Shown here: positions 51,349 through 62,117 of the stretch, piece by piece
Layout: every line of letters begins with the position of its first letter
Position numbering within the stretch: the stretch's first letter is position 1
NCBI GenBank assembly: GCA_018828145.1
Contig: JAHJWO010000015.1
Span: 1 to 64,000, forward strand
Reading direction: 5' to 3'
Length of the DNA: 64,000 nt
Source of the DNA: Alphaproteobacteria bacterium
Lineage (GTDB): Bacteria > Pseudomonadota > Alphaproteobacteria > Rhizobiales > Devosiaceae
Position numbers and translations under genes: made by a program
The notes under the pieces: model-generated
The model's database searches: none
What the model saw: the letters and a program-made list of their open reading frames with translations, nothing else
What the model was told of the DNA's origin: nothing

Positions 51349-52071
51349 ATGGACAAGTCTGTCGCTGATCCTGCCAGCGCGGTTGAGGGCGTCGCCGATG
51401 GCATGACCGTGATGGTGGGAGGCTTTGGCGGCTCCGGCGCGCCCATCGAACTCCTTCACGCCCTCATCGATCGGTTTCGTGCCACCGGTAGTCCGGGCAA
51501 TCTGACCATCATCAACAACAATGCCGGCAACGGGCGCATCGGCATTGCGGCCATGATCGATGTCGGCATGGTCGCCAAGATGATCTGCTCGTTTCCCCGC
51601 TCGGCTGATCCGCGTGCCTTCACGGAAAAGTATCTCGCCGGCGAAATCGAGCTCGAACTGGTGCCGCAAGGCACGCTCGCTGAGCGCATCCGCGCCGGCG
51701 GCGCCGGCATTCCTGCTTTCTACACGCCGACCAGCTATGGAACGGACCTGGCCAAGGGTAAGCCAACCGGGGAGTTCGACGGTCGCATGTATGTGCAGGA
51801 GCGTTGGCTCAAGGCGGACGTGGCGATCATCAAGGCCGAACTGGCCGACCGGCAGGGCAACCTCACCTATCGCAAGGCGGGTCGCAATTTCTCGCCCCTG
51901 ATGGCGGCAGCAGCCGGCCTTACCATCGTACAGGCGACGCAGATCGTCGAGCCAGGCGAGATCGATCCCGAACAGGTCATCACCCCGGGCCTCTTCGTCG
52001 ACCGTATTGTGGAAGTCGCCGATGCCCAACAGGAAGAAGCGCTGATGCGCGCCGGAGTGGCCTATTCATGA
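51349..52071 (+). CDS. pcaI: 3-oxoadipate CoA-transferase subunit A
   Basis: The 240-residue protein of the class I CoA-transferase alpha type has GMTVMVGGFGGSG near residue 16 and the IELELVPQGTLAERIRAGGAG segment near 100. With PcaJ it moves CoA from succinyl-CoA to 3-oxoadipate. It overlaps pcaJ by four bases. The upstream 184 bp hold a PcaR-type box, so this set probably has its own promoter apart from pcaDCHG. Confidence 0.92.
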   Translation: MDKSVADPASAVEGVADGMTVMVGGFGGSGAPIELLHALIDRFRATGSPGNLTIINNNAGNGRIGIAAMIDVGMVAKMICSFPRSADPRAFTEKYLAGEIELELVPQGTLAERIRAGGAGIPAFYTPTSYGTDLAKGKPTGEFDGRMYVQERWLKADVAIIKAELADRQGNLTYRKAGRNFSPLMAAAAGLTIVQATQIVEPGEIDPEQVITPGLFVDRIVEVADAQQEEALMRAGVAYS

Positions 52072-52739
52072 CCGACAAGCTCACCAACGCCCAGATCGCC
52101 TGGCGCGCTGCGCAGGACATCGCCGATGAAGCCTATGTCAATCTCGGCATAGGCTTCCCGGAAATGGTGGCCAAGTTCCAGCCGCCCGGACGCCAGGCCA
52201 TCTTCCATACCGAGAACGGCATTCTCAATTTCGGCGAGGCTCCGCCGGCCGGTGAAGAAGACTGGGACCTGATCAATGCCGGCAAGAAGGCCGTGACGCT
52301 GAAGCCCGGTGCCGCCTTATTCCATCACGCCGACAGCTTCGCCATGGTGCGCGGCGGTCATCTCGATGTGGCAATCCTGGGCGCCTACGAAGTGGCCGAG
52401 AATGGCGACTTGGCCAATTGGAGCACCGGCCCCAAGGGTATCCCCGCAGTGGGCGGCGCGATGGACCTGGTGCACGGCGCCAAGCGCGTCGCGGTGATCA
52501 CCGACCACGTCACCAAGGATGGCAAGCCCAAGCTGGTCAAGCAGTGCAGCCTGCCACTCACCGGCGTTGGCTGTGTCACCCGCGTCTACACCAGCCTCGC
52601 CGTCATCGACATCGAGAATCAGCGCTTCGTGCTGCGCGAGAAACTGCCAGGTATGAGCCTGGATGACCTGCAGGCAGTCACCGGCGCCGAACTGGTTGTC
52701 GATGGCCCGATCGCCGACCTCATCGTACCGGAGCTCTGA
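52068..52739 (+). CDS. pcaJ: 3-oxoadipate CoA-transferase subunit B
   Basis: The 223-residue beta-type subunit carries the catalytic Glu in the TENGILNFGE segment near residue 45, which forms the glutamyl-CoA intermediate. Further conserved regions are AMVRGGHLDVAILGAYEV near 90 and GVGCVTRVYTSLAVID near 165. Translation is coupled to pcaI by ATGA, and pcaF starts one base after its stop. Confidence 0.93.
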   Translation: MTDKLTNAQIAWRAAQDIADEAYVNLGIGFPEMVAKFQPPGRQAIFHTENGILNFGEAPPAGEEDWDLINAGKKAVTLKPGAALFHHADSFAMVRGGHLDVAILGAYEVAENGDLANWSTGPKGIPAVGGAMDLVHGAKRVAVITDHVTKDGKPKLVKQCSLPLTGVGCVTRVYTSLAVIDIENQRFVLREKLPGMSLDDLQAVTGAELVVDGPIADLIVPEL

Positions 52740-52740
52740 C

Positions 52741-53943
52741 ATGGCCGAAGCCTTCATCTGCGCCTATCTGCGCACGCCAATCGGCCGCTTCGGCGGCGCC
52801 CTTTCCGCCGTACGTCCCGACAATCTCGGCGCTATTCCGCTCAAGGCATTGATGGAGCGCCATGCCGGAGTGGATTGGCTGGCCGTCGATGACGTCATCT
52901 TCGGCAATGCCAACCAGGCCGGCGAGGACAATCGCAATGTCGCCCGCATGAGCCTGCTTCTCGCAGGCCTACCTGTTTCGGTGACCGGTACCACGATCAA
53001 CCGGCTCTGCGGCTCGGGCATGGATGCGGTCATCGCCGCTGCCCGCGCCATCAGGTCGGGCGAAGCCGATCTCGTTATCGCGGGCGGCACCGAATCCATG
53101 TCGCGGGCGCCCTTCGTGCTGCCCAAGGCCGAGACCGCCTTTTCGCGCAATGCCGAGATCTACGACACAACCATCGGTTGGCGCTTCGTCAATCCGCAGA
53201 TGAAGGCGCTGCACGGCGTCGATTCCATGCCCGAAACGGGAGAGAACGTCGCCCAGGAATTCGGCGTATCGCGCGAGGCACAGGACGCCTTTGCCGTGCG
53301 CAGCCAGGACAAGGCTGTGGCTGCCCAGCAGAACGGCCGGCTCGCCCGGGAGATCGTGCCGGTCAGCATTCCCCAGAAGAAGGGGGAGCCCATCATCGTC
53401 GACAAGGACGAGCACCCGCGCGCCGGCACCACGCTGGAGACGCTGGGCAAGCTGCGGGCCCTGTTCCCCAATGGCACCGTCACCGCCGGCAATGCCTCTG
53501 GCGTCAATGACGGCGCCGCAGCGCTGATCATCGCCAGCGAGGCAGCGGCCCGGAAACACGGCCTGACCCCCATCGCCCGCATTCTGGGTGGCGCTACGGC
53601 GGGCGTGCCGCCGCGTATCATGGGCATGGGGCCGGCTCCGGCGAGCAAGAAGCTCTGCGCTCGCCTGGGGCTGGGCCCGGCTGATTTCGACGTCATCGAA
53701 CTCAACGAGGCCTTCGCCAGCCAGGGCATTGCCGTGCTGCGTGACCTGGGGATCGCGGAAGACGCTGCTCATGTGAATCCCAATGGCGGCGCCATCGCCC
53801 TGGGCCATCCGTTGGGCATGAGCGGCGCCCGCATCACCGGCACGGTTGCCCTTGAATTGGCGCAGTCGGGTCAGCGGCGCGCGCTCGCGACCATGTGTAT
53901 CGGCGTGGGGCAGGGCATCGCCATCGCCCTCGAGCGGGTCTAG
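52741..53943 (+). CDS. pcaF: 3-oxoadipyl-CoA thiolase
   Basis: The protein has 400 residues from ATG 52741; the open frame upstream lies in pcaJ. Thiolase catalytic residues are visible: Cys in [11 protein letters not shown] near residue 90, His in [16 protein letters not shown] near 356 and Cys in MCIGVGQG near 386. It splits 3-oxoadipyl-CoA into acetyl-CoA and succinyl-CoA, finishing the protocatechuate branch. It is followed by pcaB after nine bases. Confidence 0.94.
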   Translation: MAEAFICAYLRTPIGRFGGALSAVRPDNLGAIPLKALMERHAGVDWLAVDDVIFGNANQAGEDNRNVARMSLLLAGLPVSVTGTTINRLCGSGMDAVIAAARAIRSGEADLVIAGGTESMSRAPFVLPKAETAFSRNAEIYDTTIGWRFVNPQMKALHGVDSMPETGENVAQEFGVSREAQDAFAVRSQDKAVAAQQNGRLAREIVPVSIPQKKGEPIIVDKDEHPRAGTTLETLGKLRALFPNGTVTAGNASGVNDGAAALIIASEAAARKHGLTPIARILGGATAGVPPRIMGMGPAPASKKLCARLGLGPADFDVIELNEAFASQGIAVLRDLGIAEDAAHVNPNGGAIALGHPLGMSGARITGTVALELAQSGQRRALATMCIGVGQGIAIALERV

Positions 53944-53952
53944 TCTCCTCAT

Positions 53953-55004
53953 ATGAGTCCACACCGCACTTTGCTCGACGCCCTCGCCGGCGATGAAGAG
54001 ATTGAGACCCTGCTCGGCGATCCAGCCCAGATCGCTTCGATGGTGCGCGTCGAGCAGGCGCTGGCCAGGGCCGAAGCGGAAGCGGGCATGATCACCGCTC
54101 GCGCGGCAACTGCGATCGAGACCGGCCTTGCCGGCTTCGCCCCCGATTGGGACGATCTGGCCGCGGGGATGGCGCGAGACGGCGTGGTGATACCGGCGCT
54201 TGTCGCCCAACTCCGTCGCCACATTGCCGCCCCGCACGCTGAGGCCCTCCACAAGGGCGCCACCAGCCAGGACATCATCGACACGGCCTTGATGCTGCAA
54301 CTGGCTGCGGTGATCGGGGTATTCGCTGATCGCCTGACCGACCTGCTCGATGCGCTGGATGGCCTTACCGAGCGGCACGGCGCCCAGGCGATGATGGCTC
54401 ATACGCGCATGCAGCGGGCGCTACCCTACACCGTCGCCGCCAAGCTGACGACCTGGATTGTGCCGCTCCGGCGTGCCCTGGCCGAACTCCGCGCCATTCG
54501 GCCCAGCCTGCTGGTCGTGCAGCTGGGCGGCCCGATCGGGGACCGCAGCAGTTTCGGCAGCTACGGCGAGGCCGTTGCCCGCGCGCTCGCCAGGCAACTC
54601 GATCTCGGCCTTGCAGAGCCCTGGCATTCCTCGCGTGATCAGCTGATCGGTTTTGCCTCGCTTCTAGCGCTGCTCAGCGGCACGCTGGGCAAGCTGGGCG
54701 CCGATGTGGCGATCCTGGCGCAGAACGAGATTGGCGCAATCTCCATTGCGGGCGGCGGCGGCTCATCCTCCATGGCGCACAAGTCCAACCCGGTGAACGC
54801 GGAAGTTCTTGTTGCCCTGGCCCGCCACAATGCTGGTCTTGTCGGCACACTGCACCAGTCAATGGTCCACGAAAACGAGCGTTCCGGCGCCGCCTGGACC
54901 CTTGAATGGTTCACATTTCCCAGGATCGTCATTGCCACTGGCGCAAGCCTGCGCCTGGCCAGGTTGCTGGTAGACCAGATCGATTTTCCTGCCTCGGCAA
55001 GTTC

Positions 55005-55008
<4 letters not shown>
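53953..55008 (+). CDS. pcaB: 3-carboxy-cis,cis-muconate cycloisomerase
   Basis: The 351-residue member of the fumarase/aspartase superfamily has HKGATSQDIIDTA near residue 98 and the signature GGSSSMAHKSNPV near 272. It converts beta-carboxymuconate to gamma-carboxymuconolactone, linking PcaHG to PcaC. It is placed at the end of the pcaIJF set rather than with pcaDCHG. Its last four bases overlap, in convergent orientation, the end of an ABC ATPase gene. Confidence 0.93.
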
Positions 55009-56084
<1,076 letters not shown>

Positions 56085-56451
56085 TCTGCTCTCCTCCGGT
56101 AGGCGCGGCGTCGGTGGTCTGTGCCCCCTGACGCCCGGGCGGCGCGATCGATGCGCCGCGCTGCATTTTGTGAGTCATCGGAACTAAAAGGCAAGGCGGT
56201 TCTCGCCGATGTCTTTCGTTCAATGCCCTTCAGATCCTCTAAAGTCCTGAAAAGGAACGATTAAAGGCCGTTTCAGATTTGGACAGCATCGCTGACCATT
56301 GAGTGAGGCACGTACCTCTTGCCTATCTTTTACGGAATGCGTAGAAAGTATCAAGCAGGGAATGCGCGGAGGTCGTGTTTGCCTGTCGCAGCCGGGAAGA
56401 GCCCGCCAGAGGCGTCTCGAAGGTTGGTGTGAGGACATGAGGAGGAAGCCC
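56085..56451. other. Divergent promoter region of the second CUT1 importer
   Basis: This 367-bp region lies between the ATPase and the binding-protein genes. It is AT-richer than its surroundings near 56176-56300. A near-palindrome GAGGCACGTACCTC lies at 56305-56318 (12 of 14 positions paired), a possible regulator site. No coding frame with a ribosome site is convincing, and no regulator gene is encoded here. Confidence 0.4.
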
Positions 56452-57705
56452 ATGAAGAAGCTTGCGCTTGCCGCAATGCTCAGCGTTGCCGCCATTTTGC
56501 CGGCCGCAGCCCAAGAAACCGTCGACTGGATGCACATCGCCTCGATTCCCGAAGAAGTCGCGCTTATGGAAGCGGCTGTGGCGGAATATGAGGCTGCCAA
56601 TCCGGGCATCACCATCAATATGCAGTTCCTGGAAAACGAGGCCTTCAAGGCCAAGCTGACCACCCTGCTGCAGTCCGATGCTGCACCGGACATATTCTAC
56701 TCCTGGGGCGGCGGCGTCCTGACCGAACAGGCGGCCGCCGGCGTGTTGCGGCCGGTCGAAGACCTGGTCGACCCCGCCGTTGCCGAGGCCATAGGTGCTG
56801 GTGGCATGTCTGCCTTCACCCGCGACGGTCACGTCTATGGCCTTGCCCAGCAGGTCAGTGAAGTCGTGCTCTGGTACAACAAGGCCCTGTTCGAGCAGGC
56901 CGGTGTCGACCCGGCGAGCCTGGAGACCTGGGATGGCTTCCTCGCGGCCGTTCAGACGTTCAAGGATGCCGGCATCACGCCGCTCGCCGTTGGTGCCAAG
57001 GACAAGTGGCCCGCCCACTTCTGGTGGTCCAAGCTCGTCGTCCGCCTGGCCGGCCAGGACGCGTTCGACGCCGCGCGCAAGGGCGAGAATGGCGGCTTTG
57101 CCGCCGAGCCCTTCGTCAAGGCAGGCGAAATGTTCCTCGAACTGGCCGCACTTGAGCCCTTCCAGGAAGGTTTCCTTGCCGCCGCCTATGGCGATGCGTC
57201 CGGCTACTTCGGCGATGGCAAGGCCGCCATGCACCTGATGGGCGATTGGGACTACGGCGCCATGAAGGACAACTCGGCCTCCAAGGCGGGCATTCCCGAT
57301 GACCAGCTCGGCATCCTGCCCTTCCCGACCATTGAAGGCGGCGCCGGCGATCCGACCGATACGCTGGGCGGCATCAATGGCTGGCTGTTCCACAAGAACG
57401 CCCCCGATGCGGCCGTGGACTTCGTCGAATGGTACACCTCTGCCGAAGTGGCGTCGCGCTTCGGCAATGCCGGCTTCTTCATCCCGATCGCCAAGGGTGC
57501 TGCCGACAACATGACCAACCCCTTCAAGGTCCAGATCGCCCAGTCGATCAACAATGCCCATTGGCATGCGATCTTCTTTGATCAGGAACTCGGGCCGCAG
57601 GTCGGTGGCGTGGTCAATGACATCTCGGCCGAACTTGCGGGCAATGCGCTGACGGCCGAAGAGGCCGCCGAACTGGTGGAAGAGGCTGCTGCCGATATCC
57701 GCTAG
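56452..57705 (+). CDS. ABC sugar transporter, extracellular solute-binding protein
   Basis: The protein has 417 residues from ATG 56452, which has GAGGAGG just upstream; ATG 56437 is an alternative. Signal peptide 1-20 (AILPAAAQ) precedes a family-1 binding-protein fold with WNKALFEQAG-like (WYNKALFEQAGVDP near residue 142) and HFWWSKLVVRLAGQ segments, rich in Trp for sugar stacking. It delivers carbohydrate to the two permeases that follow. The ligand cannot be named. It is more standard in length than the other binding protein in the window. Confidence 0.92.
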   Translation: MKKLALAAMLSVAAILPAAAQETVDWMHIASIPEEVALMEAAVAEYEAANPGITINMQFLENEAFKAKLTTLLQSDAAPDIFYSWGGGVLTEQAAAGVLRPVEDLVDPAVAEAIGAGGMSAFTRDGHVYGLAQQVSEVVLWYNKALFEQAGVDPASLETWDGFLAAVQTFKDAGITPLAVGAKDKWPAHFWWSKLVVRLAGQDAFDAARKGENGGFAAEPFVKAGEMFLELAALEPFQEGFLAAAYGDASGYFGDGKAAMHLMGDWDYGAMKDNSASKAGIPDDQLGILPFPTIEGGAGDPTDTLGGINGWLFHKNAPDAAVDFVEWYTSAEVASRFGNAGFFIPIAKGAADNMTNPFKVQIAQSINNAHWHAIFFDQELGPQVGGVVNDISAELAGNALTAEEAAELVEEAAADIR

Positions 57706-57720
57706 GCTCTTGCCCGTGCC

Positions 57721-57752
57721 CCCGGCGGATGCGCTCCCATGCGTCCGCCGGG
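57721..57752 (+). promoter_or_regulatory. Intercistronic hairpin after the binding-protein gene
   Basis: CCCGGCGGA (57721-57729) pairs perfectly with TCCGCCGGG (57744-57752). No T-run follows. The position mirrors the hairpin at 15465-15489 behind the other solute-binding-protein gene, suggesting differential mRNA stability or partial termination. Confidence 0.55.
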
Positions 57753-57774
57753 ATTCCTGCCGAAGGAATTGCCC

Positions 57775-58704
57775 ATGACCACGATAACGACCTCGCCTGC
57801 TGCCGTTGCCCCGCCGCGCCGGGCGCGCCGCTACATGGACCGCAAGAGCCTCGTGCCGCTGCTGCTGTTCCTTCCGCCGGCGCTGTTCCTGTTCGTGGTG
57901 CTCGTCGTGCTGCCCATGGTCGATGCGGCCAGCTTTTCCTTCTTCGACTGGACCGGCTACGGGCCGATGACCGACTTCGTCGGCCTCAAGAATTACGAGG
58001 ATGTGCTGACGCACCGCCACTTCGGCACCGCAGTGCGCAACAGCCTGATCGTCATCGCCGTGTCCCTGGCCATCCAGCTGCCGCTCGCCATGTGGGTGAG
58101 CCTGGCGCTGGTGGAAAAGAGCTGGGGCGTCAACGCCATCCGGACCCTGTTCTTCCTGCCCTATATGCTGGCCGAGATTGCCGCCGGGCTGATCTGGAAA
58201 TTCGTCTATGACGGCAATTATGGCCTCGTACCCACGGTGGGCGATGCCCTCGGCACCTCGCTGCCGCATGTGCTGGGCGACAAGGTCTGGGTCATGCCGG
58301 CCATCATGCTGGTGATCGTGTGGAAATATTTCGGCTTCCATATGATGATCTATATCGCCGGCCTGCAGTCCATTCCGAGTGAAGTGATCGAGGCCGCCCG
58401 GCTGGACGGGGTCAAGAAGTGGCAGATCGTGCGGCACATCAAGTTGCCGATGATCTGGGGGTCGATCGTCATCTCGGTCTTCTTCTCGATCATCGGCGCG
58501 CTGCAGCTTTTCGATCTCGTCATCCCGCTCTCCAATGGCGGTCCCAACAATTCCAGCCACACCATCGTGACCTTCCTCTACCAGTTCGGAATCCTGCGCA
58601 TGAAGCTCGGCTTCGGTGGAGCGGTCAGCGTCATGCTGTTCATCGCCTGCGTGGTCATCACCGTGGTCTATCGCCGACTGCTGTTTTCGAGGGAGGTCGA
58701 CTGA
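57775..58704 (+). CDS. ABC sugar transporter permease (MalF/UgpA type)
   Basis: The protein has 309 residues from ATG 57775; a start at 57739 would lie inside the hairpin region. It has about six helices, with the EAA loop EVIEAARLDGVKKWQIVRHI near residue 203. It pairs with the next permease (TGATG overlap) to form the channel of the importer with the binding protein encoded upstream. Confidence 0.92.
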   Translation: MTTITTSPAAVAPPRRARRYMDRKSLVPLLLFLPPALFLFVVLVVLPMVDAASFSFFDWTGYGPMTDFVGLKNYEDVLTHRHFGTAVRNSLIVIAVSLAIQLPLAMWVSLALVEKSWGVNAIRTLFFLPYMLAEIAAGLIWKFVYDGNYGLVPTVGDALGTSLPHVLGDKVWVMPAIMLVIVWKYFGFHMMIYIAGLQSIPSEVIEAARLDGVKKWQIVRHIKLPMIWGSIVISVFFSIIGALQLFDLVIPLSNGGPNNSSHTIVTFLYQFGILRMKLGFGGAVSVMLFIACVVITVVYRRLLFSREVD

Positions 58705-59558
58705 TGAGCGACGTGACGGCCAATCGCAAGCGGCGCCGCCGCCCCGAAATATCGCCCTTCCAGTGGCTGACCCTGGCCCTGGTGGCGGCCTTCATCATCG
58801 TGCCGTTCTATACGACCGTGCTCGGCGGGTTCAAATCCATTGGTGAGCTGCGCACCAATCCGTTCGGCCTGCCGGCAAGCTGGGATCCGGCCAATTTCAC
58901 CGGCATCATCTTCGGGACGGCCCTGTTCCGCTCGCTGTGGAACTCTCTGATCATTGCCCTCTCCACCGTTGCCCTCTCGGTGCTGATTGCGTCCATGGCG
59001 GCCTTTGCCCTGGCCCATATCCGCTTCTTCGGCTCCAAGTTCCTCATGAGCTTCTTCATGCTCGGGCTGCTCTTCCCGGCTTCCACGGCCATCCTGCCGC
59101 TGTTCATCAAGCTGCGCGATCTCGGCCTGCTGGACAGTCACCTCGGCATCATCATCGCGCAGGTGGCCTTCAGCCTCGCCTTTTCCATCGTCCTGTTTCA
59201 CAGCTTCTTCAAACGCCTGCCGCATGAACTGATCGACGCCGCGCGCATGGACAATTGCGGCTACCTCAAGATCTACTGGTACATCACCCTGCCGCTCAGC
59301 CTGCCCATCATTGCGACGGTGGGTGTGTTCGCCTTCGTCGGCAGCTGGAACAGCTTCCTGTTGCCGCTGATCGTGCTCAACACCGATACGAACTACACCT
59401 GGCCGCTCGGCATCATGCAGTTCCAGGGTCAGTATGGCTCCGACTGGCCCAAGATCCTCGCCTATCTGACCCTCACCATCATTCCGGCCGTGGGCTTTTT
59501 CCTCCTGGCGCAGCGCTACATCATATCCGGGCTGACCGGTGGTGCGGTGAAGGGCTAG
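58704..59558 (+). CDS. ABC sugar transporter permease (MalG/UgpE type)
   Basis: The 284-residue membrane protein starts in the TGATG overlap. An Arg-rich start is followed by about six helices, with the EAA loop ELIDAARMDNCGYLKIYWYI near residue 175 and the FVGSWNSFLLPLIVL segment typical of the MalG branch. It converges with the CDF exporter gene, overlapping its stop by four bases. Confidence 0.92.
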   Translation: MSDVTANRKRRRRPEISPFQWLTLALVAAFIIVPFYTTVLGGFKSIGELRTNPFGLPASWDPANFTGIIFGTALFRSLWNSLIIALSTVALSVLIASMAAFALAHIRFFGSKFLMSFFMLGLLFPASTAILPLFIKLRDLGLLDSHLGIIIAQVAFSLAFSIVLFHSFFKRLPHELIDAARMDNCGYLKIYWYITLPLSLPIIATVGVFAFVGSWNSFLLPLIVLNTDTNYTWPLGIMQFQGQYGSDWPKILAYLTLTIIPAVGFFLLAQRYIISGLTGGAVKG

Positions 59559-60607
59559 GGCACGGCATCGGGCGTCAGCGCACAGCTGGCGCCACCCTTG
59601 TCCCAGACGATCTCGACCGTCGAATGGGTAATGCCATAGTCGGTCTTCAGGGTCTGCTTGACGGCCCGTGTCACCATCGCCGCATTGGCGCCCTCGGCCA
59701 GCACGATTTCCAGCGTTGCCACCGGCTTGCCCGAGGTGATCGACCAGACATGGACATGGCGAACTGCCTCGAGTCCTGCCACCTGCGCGACCAGGGCCTT
59801 GCTCAGATCCTCGATCACCACATTGCCCGGCGTGCCCTCCATCAGGATATGCAGGGAATTGCGGAACAGCTGCCAGGCGCTGCGCAGGACCAGAAGGCTG
59901 ACCAGGACGCTGAGGATGGGGTCGATCGGCATCCAGCCGGTCAGCCAGATGGTGACAGCCGCGGCGATCGCAGCGACCGAGCCGAGCAGGTCGCCCAGCA
60001 CATGAACCATGGCGCCGCGAATGTTGACATGCTCCTTGTCGCCGCGCGCCAGCACAAGGAACACCACAATATTGACGATGAGGCCGAGCACGGCGACGAC
60101 GAACATCGGCCCGGCCAGCACCGCATGTGGCGTCATGAAACGCTGGATCGCCTCGTAGATGATCCAGGCGACCAGGGCGAAGAGCGTCACCGCATTGATC
60201 AGCCCCGCAACCACTTCGAGCCGCATATAGCCAAAGGTGCGCTTGCCGTCGGAGGCACGACGGCCGAAGCGGAAGGCGGCCCAGGCGAGGAGCAGTGCCG
60301 CCGCATCCGTAAGCATGTGCCCGGCATCGGCGATCAGCGCCAGCGAGCCCGACAGCAGCCCGGCGATGACCTCGGCAACCATGAAGCCGGCCGTGAGCAG
60401 AAAGCCGATCAGCACGACACGTTCATTGCCGGCGCTGACGGTAGGCGTGTGGCTGTGGCCTGCATGATCATGTTCGGAATGATCATGGTCGTGGCCATCG
60501 TGATTGTGCGTGGCGCGATCGTGACCCGCATCGTCGTCGCCGTGCTCATGTCCGGCATGGTCATGCCCGCGGCCCATGACGCCCAGCTCCTTGCTTTCCA
60601 CACCCAT
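59555..60607 (-). CDS. CDF-family divalent metal cation exporter
   Basis: The protein has 350 residues from ATG 60607, preferred because CGGAG lies just upstream; the first ATG at 60634 sits inside the operator-like palindrome. It begins with a His/Asp-rich tail (about 15-50), then six helices. Metal-site residues are visible in helix II (DAGHMLTDA) and helix V (HVLGDLLGS), and a C-terminal cytoplasmic domain follows. The HxxxD/DxxxD pattern suggests zinc, possibly cobalt or cadmium. It exports the metal from the cytoplasm using the proton gradient. It lies directly downstream of an SmtB-like sensor gene. Confidence 0.9.
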   Translation of the reverse strand: MGVESKELGVMGRGHDHAGHEHGDDDAGHDRATHNHDGHDHDHSEHDHAGHSHTPTVSAGNERVVLIGFLLTAGFMVAEVIAGLLSGSLALIADAGHMLTDAAALLLAWAAFRFGRRASDGKRTFGYMRLEVVAGLINAVTLFALVAWIIYEAIQRFMTPHAVLAGPMFVVAVLGLIVNIVVFLVLARGDKEHVNIRGAMVHVLGDLLGSVAAIAAAVTIWLTGWMPIDPILSVLVSLLVLRSAWQLFRNSLHILMEGTPGNVVIEDLSKALVAQVAGLEAVRHVHVWSITSGKPVATLEIVLAEGANAAMVTRAVKQTLKTDYGITHSTVEIVWDKGGASCALTPDAVP

Positions 60608-60630
60608 TGATCCGCTCCGCTTATGTTGTG

Positions 60631-60654
60631 ACATATGAATACATGTTCATATGT
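60631..60654. promoter_or_regulatory. SmtB/ArsR-type metal operator
   Basis: ACATATGAA and TTCATATGT form perfect 9-bp inverted arms around TACATG. On the minus strand this reads ATATGAACA-TG-TATTCATAT, the usual 12-2-12 pattern of zinc-sensing ArsR regulators. It lies directly before the CDF gene and covers the upper in-frame ATG. Confidence 0.8.
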
Positions 60655-60688
60655 TTGGAACAAGTCAATTGCGACGGGTAGCCTGCGC

Positions 60689-61003
60689 TCAGGTGTCGCT
60701 GTCCTTGCTGCCGTCTTCCATGGCGTGTTCGATCATGTCGGCCAGCATGTGGGTAATGTGGTCGTCTGCGGCTTCGTAGAAGACCTGCCGGTTGCGGCGC
60801 GTGCCGCGCACCAGCCGCGCAGCGCGCAGCAGGCGCAGGTGATGGCTGACCAGCGAGGGCGAGGCATTGACCGCCTTGGCAATGTCGCCCACCGCCATGG
60901 GCGCGGGCAGGCAGGCCAGCAGCACGCGCAGTCGCGTCGGATCGCCCAGCAGGCGATAGGTCTCCGCGATGATGGCGATCTGCGCGTCGCTGGGTGGGGT
61001 CAA
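60689..61003 (-). CDS. SmtB-like zinc-responsive ArsR regulator
   Basis: The 104-residue winged-helix protein has a recognition helix at SPSLVSHHLRLLR. The alpha5 metal site reads Asp80-x-His82...His93-x2-Glu96, the same residues and spacing as the D-H-H-E zinc site of SmtB. A Cys in LLACLP (residue 31) lies in the alpha3-type position but without the CxC pair of arsenic or cadmium sensors. Zinc binding should release the operator and allow transcription of the CDF gene downstream. Confidence 0.88.
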   Translation of the reverse strand: MTPPSDAQIAIIAETYRLLGDPTRLRVLLACLPAPMAVGDIAKAVNASPSLVSHHLRLLRAARLVRGTRRNRQVFYEAADDHITHMLADMIEHAMEDGSKDSDT

Positions 61004-61121
61004 TGCGGGTACTCGTCGAGGCTTGCTGGCTCAACAGGTAAGGCGCTTTGCCGCAGGACGCCAGAGGGTGGCTCCGCCTGACGCATCGTGCCAAGCTGGG
61101 TGCAAAAGGGAGGAACAGAAC

Positions 61122-62114
61122 ATGAGTTTCCGCGCACTGATCACCGACAGGGATCCCGAGGGCAGGGTTACATCGTCCGTGCAGGAGCTGGACGATATTC
61201 GCCTGCCGGAAGGCAATGTCACTGTCGATATCGAGTGGGCCGGGCTCAACTACAAGGACGGGCTCTGCCTGACCGGTGGCGGCGGCCTCGTGCGGGCCTA
61301 TCCCCATGTCGGGGGTATCGATTTTGCCGGCACGGTGCGCGACAGCGCTGATTCGCGCTACGCGGTGGGGCAGGCCGTGGTGCTTACCGGCTGGCGTGTC
61401 GGCGAAACCCATTGGGGTGGCTATGCCGAACGGGCGCGTGTCAATGCCGACTGGCTGGTGCCGCTGCCCAAGGGGCTCAGCACACATGACGCCATGGTGG
61501 TTGGGACGGCAGGGCTCACCGCCATGCTGGCTATCGACCGGCTGGAGGCGGCGGGTTTGACGCCCGCGGCAGGCGAGGTGCTGGTGACCGGCGCGGCCGG
61601 CGGCGTTGGCTCGATCGCCACTGCCATGCTGGCCCGGCTCGGCTACCAGGTTGCGGCACTTTCGGGACGGCCTCAGCATGGCGAGGCGCTCAAGGCGCTG
61701 GGCGCCGCCAGCATCATCGACCGCAATGACTTTCTGGCCCAGCCGGACAAGCCGCTGGAATCGGCGCGCTGGGATGGCGCCATTGACAGCGTCGGCGGCA
61801 AGGTGCTGGGAAAATTGCTCAAGCAGGTCAAATATGGCGGCGCGGTTGCAAGTCTGGGCAATGCCGGCGGCATTGCGCTCGAGACCAGTGTACTGCCGTT
61901 CATCCTGCGGGGGATAAGTCTCTTCGGCATCGACAGCGTCATGCAGCCCTATGCCCGGCGGGTCGCGGCCTGGGAGCGCATCGCCGCGACATTTGACCTG
62001 CCCGCCTATGCCGGGCTTGTGCGCGAGATCAAGCTGGAGGAACTGCAGGAGGCGGCGGTGGCGATCCTGGCCGGCGAGGTGCGGGGACGGGTGATTGTCA
62101 GCCTCGGTGCTTGA
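61122..62114 (+). CDS. YhdH/AcuI-like quinone or acrylyl-CoA reductase
   Basis: The protein has 330 residues from ATG 61122 with AGGGAGGAAC upstream; the frame further upstream overlaps the ArsR gene. It is a zinc-independent medium-chain reductase with the substrate-domain start LNYKDGLCLTG near residue 43, GTAGLTAMLAIDRLE near 127 and NADPH-binding motif TGAAGGVGSIA near 152. The YhdH/AcuI group reduces acrylyl-CoA or quinone-like enones. The neighbours give no hint of substrate. Confidence 0.87.
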   Translation: MSFRALITDRDPEGRVTSSVQELDDIRLPEGNVTVDIEWAGLNYKDGLCLTGGGGLVRAYPHVGGIDFAGTVRDSADSRYAVGQAVVLTGWRVGETHWGGYAERARVNADWLVPLPKGLSTHDAMVVGTAGLTAMLAIDRLEAAGLTPAAGEVLVTGAAGGVGSIATAMLARLGYQVAALSGRPQHGEALKALGAASIIDRNDFLAQPDKPLESARWDGAIDSVGGKVLGKLLKQVKYGGAVASLGNAGGIALETSVLPFILRGISLFGIDSVMQPYARRVAAWERIAATFDLPAYAGLVREIKLEELQEAAVAILAGEVRGRVIVSLGA

Positions 62115-62117
62115 GGA

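Noticed and set aside
56323-58560. A 745-residue minus-strand frame opposite the second CUT1 importer
   Set aside because: It is antisense to a binding protein and a permease with intact motifs; composition is His/Asp/Gly-rich without recognisable folds.
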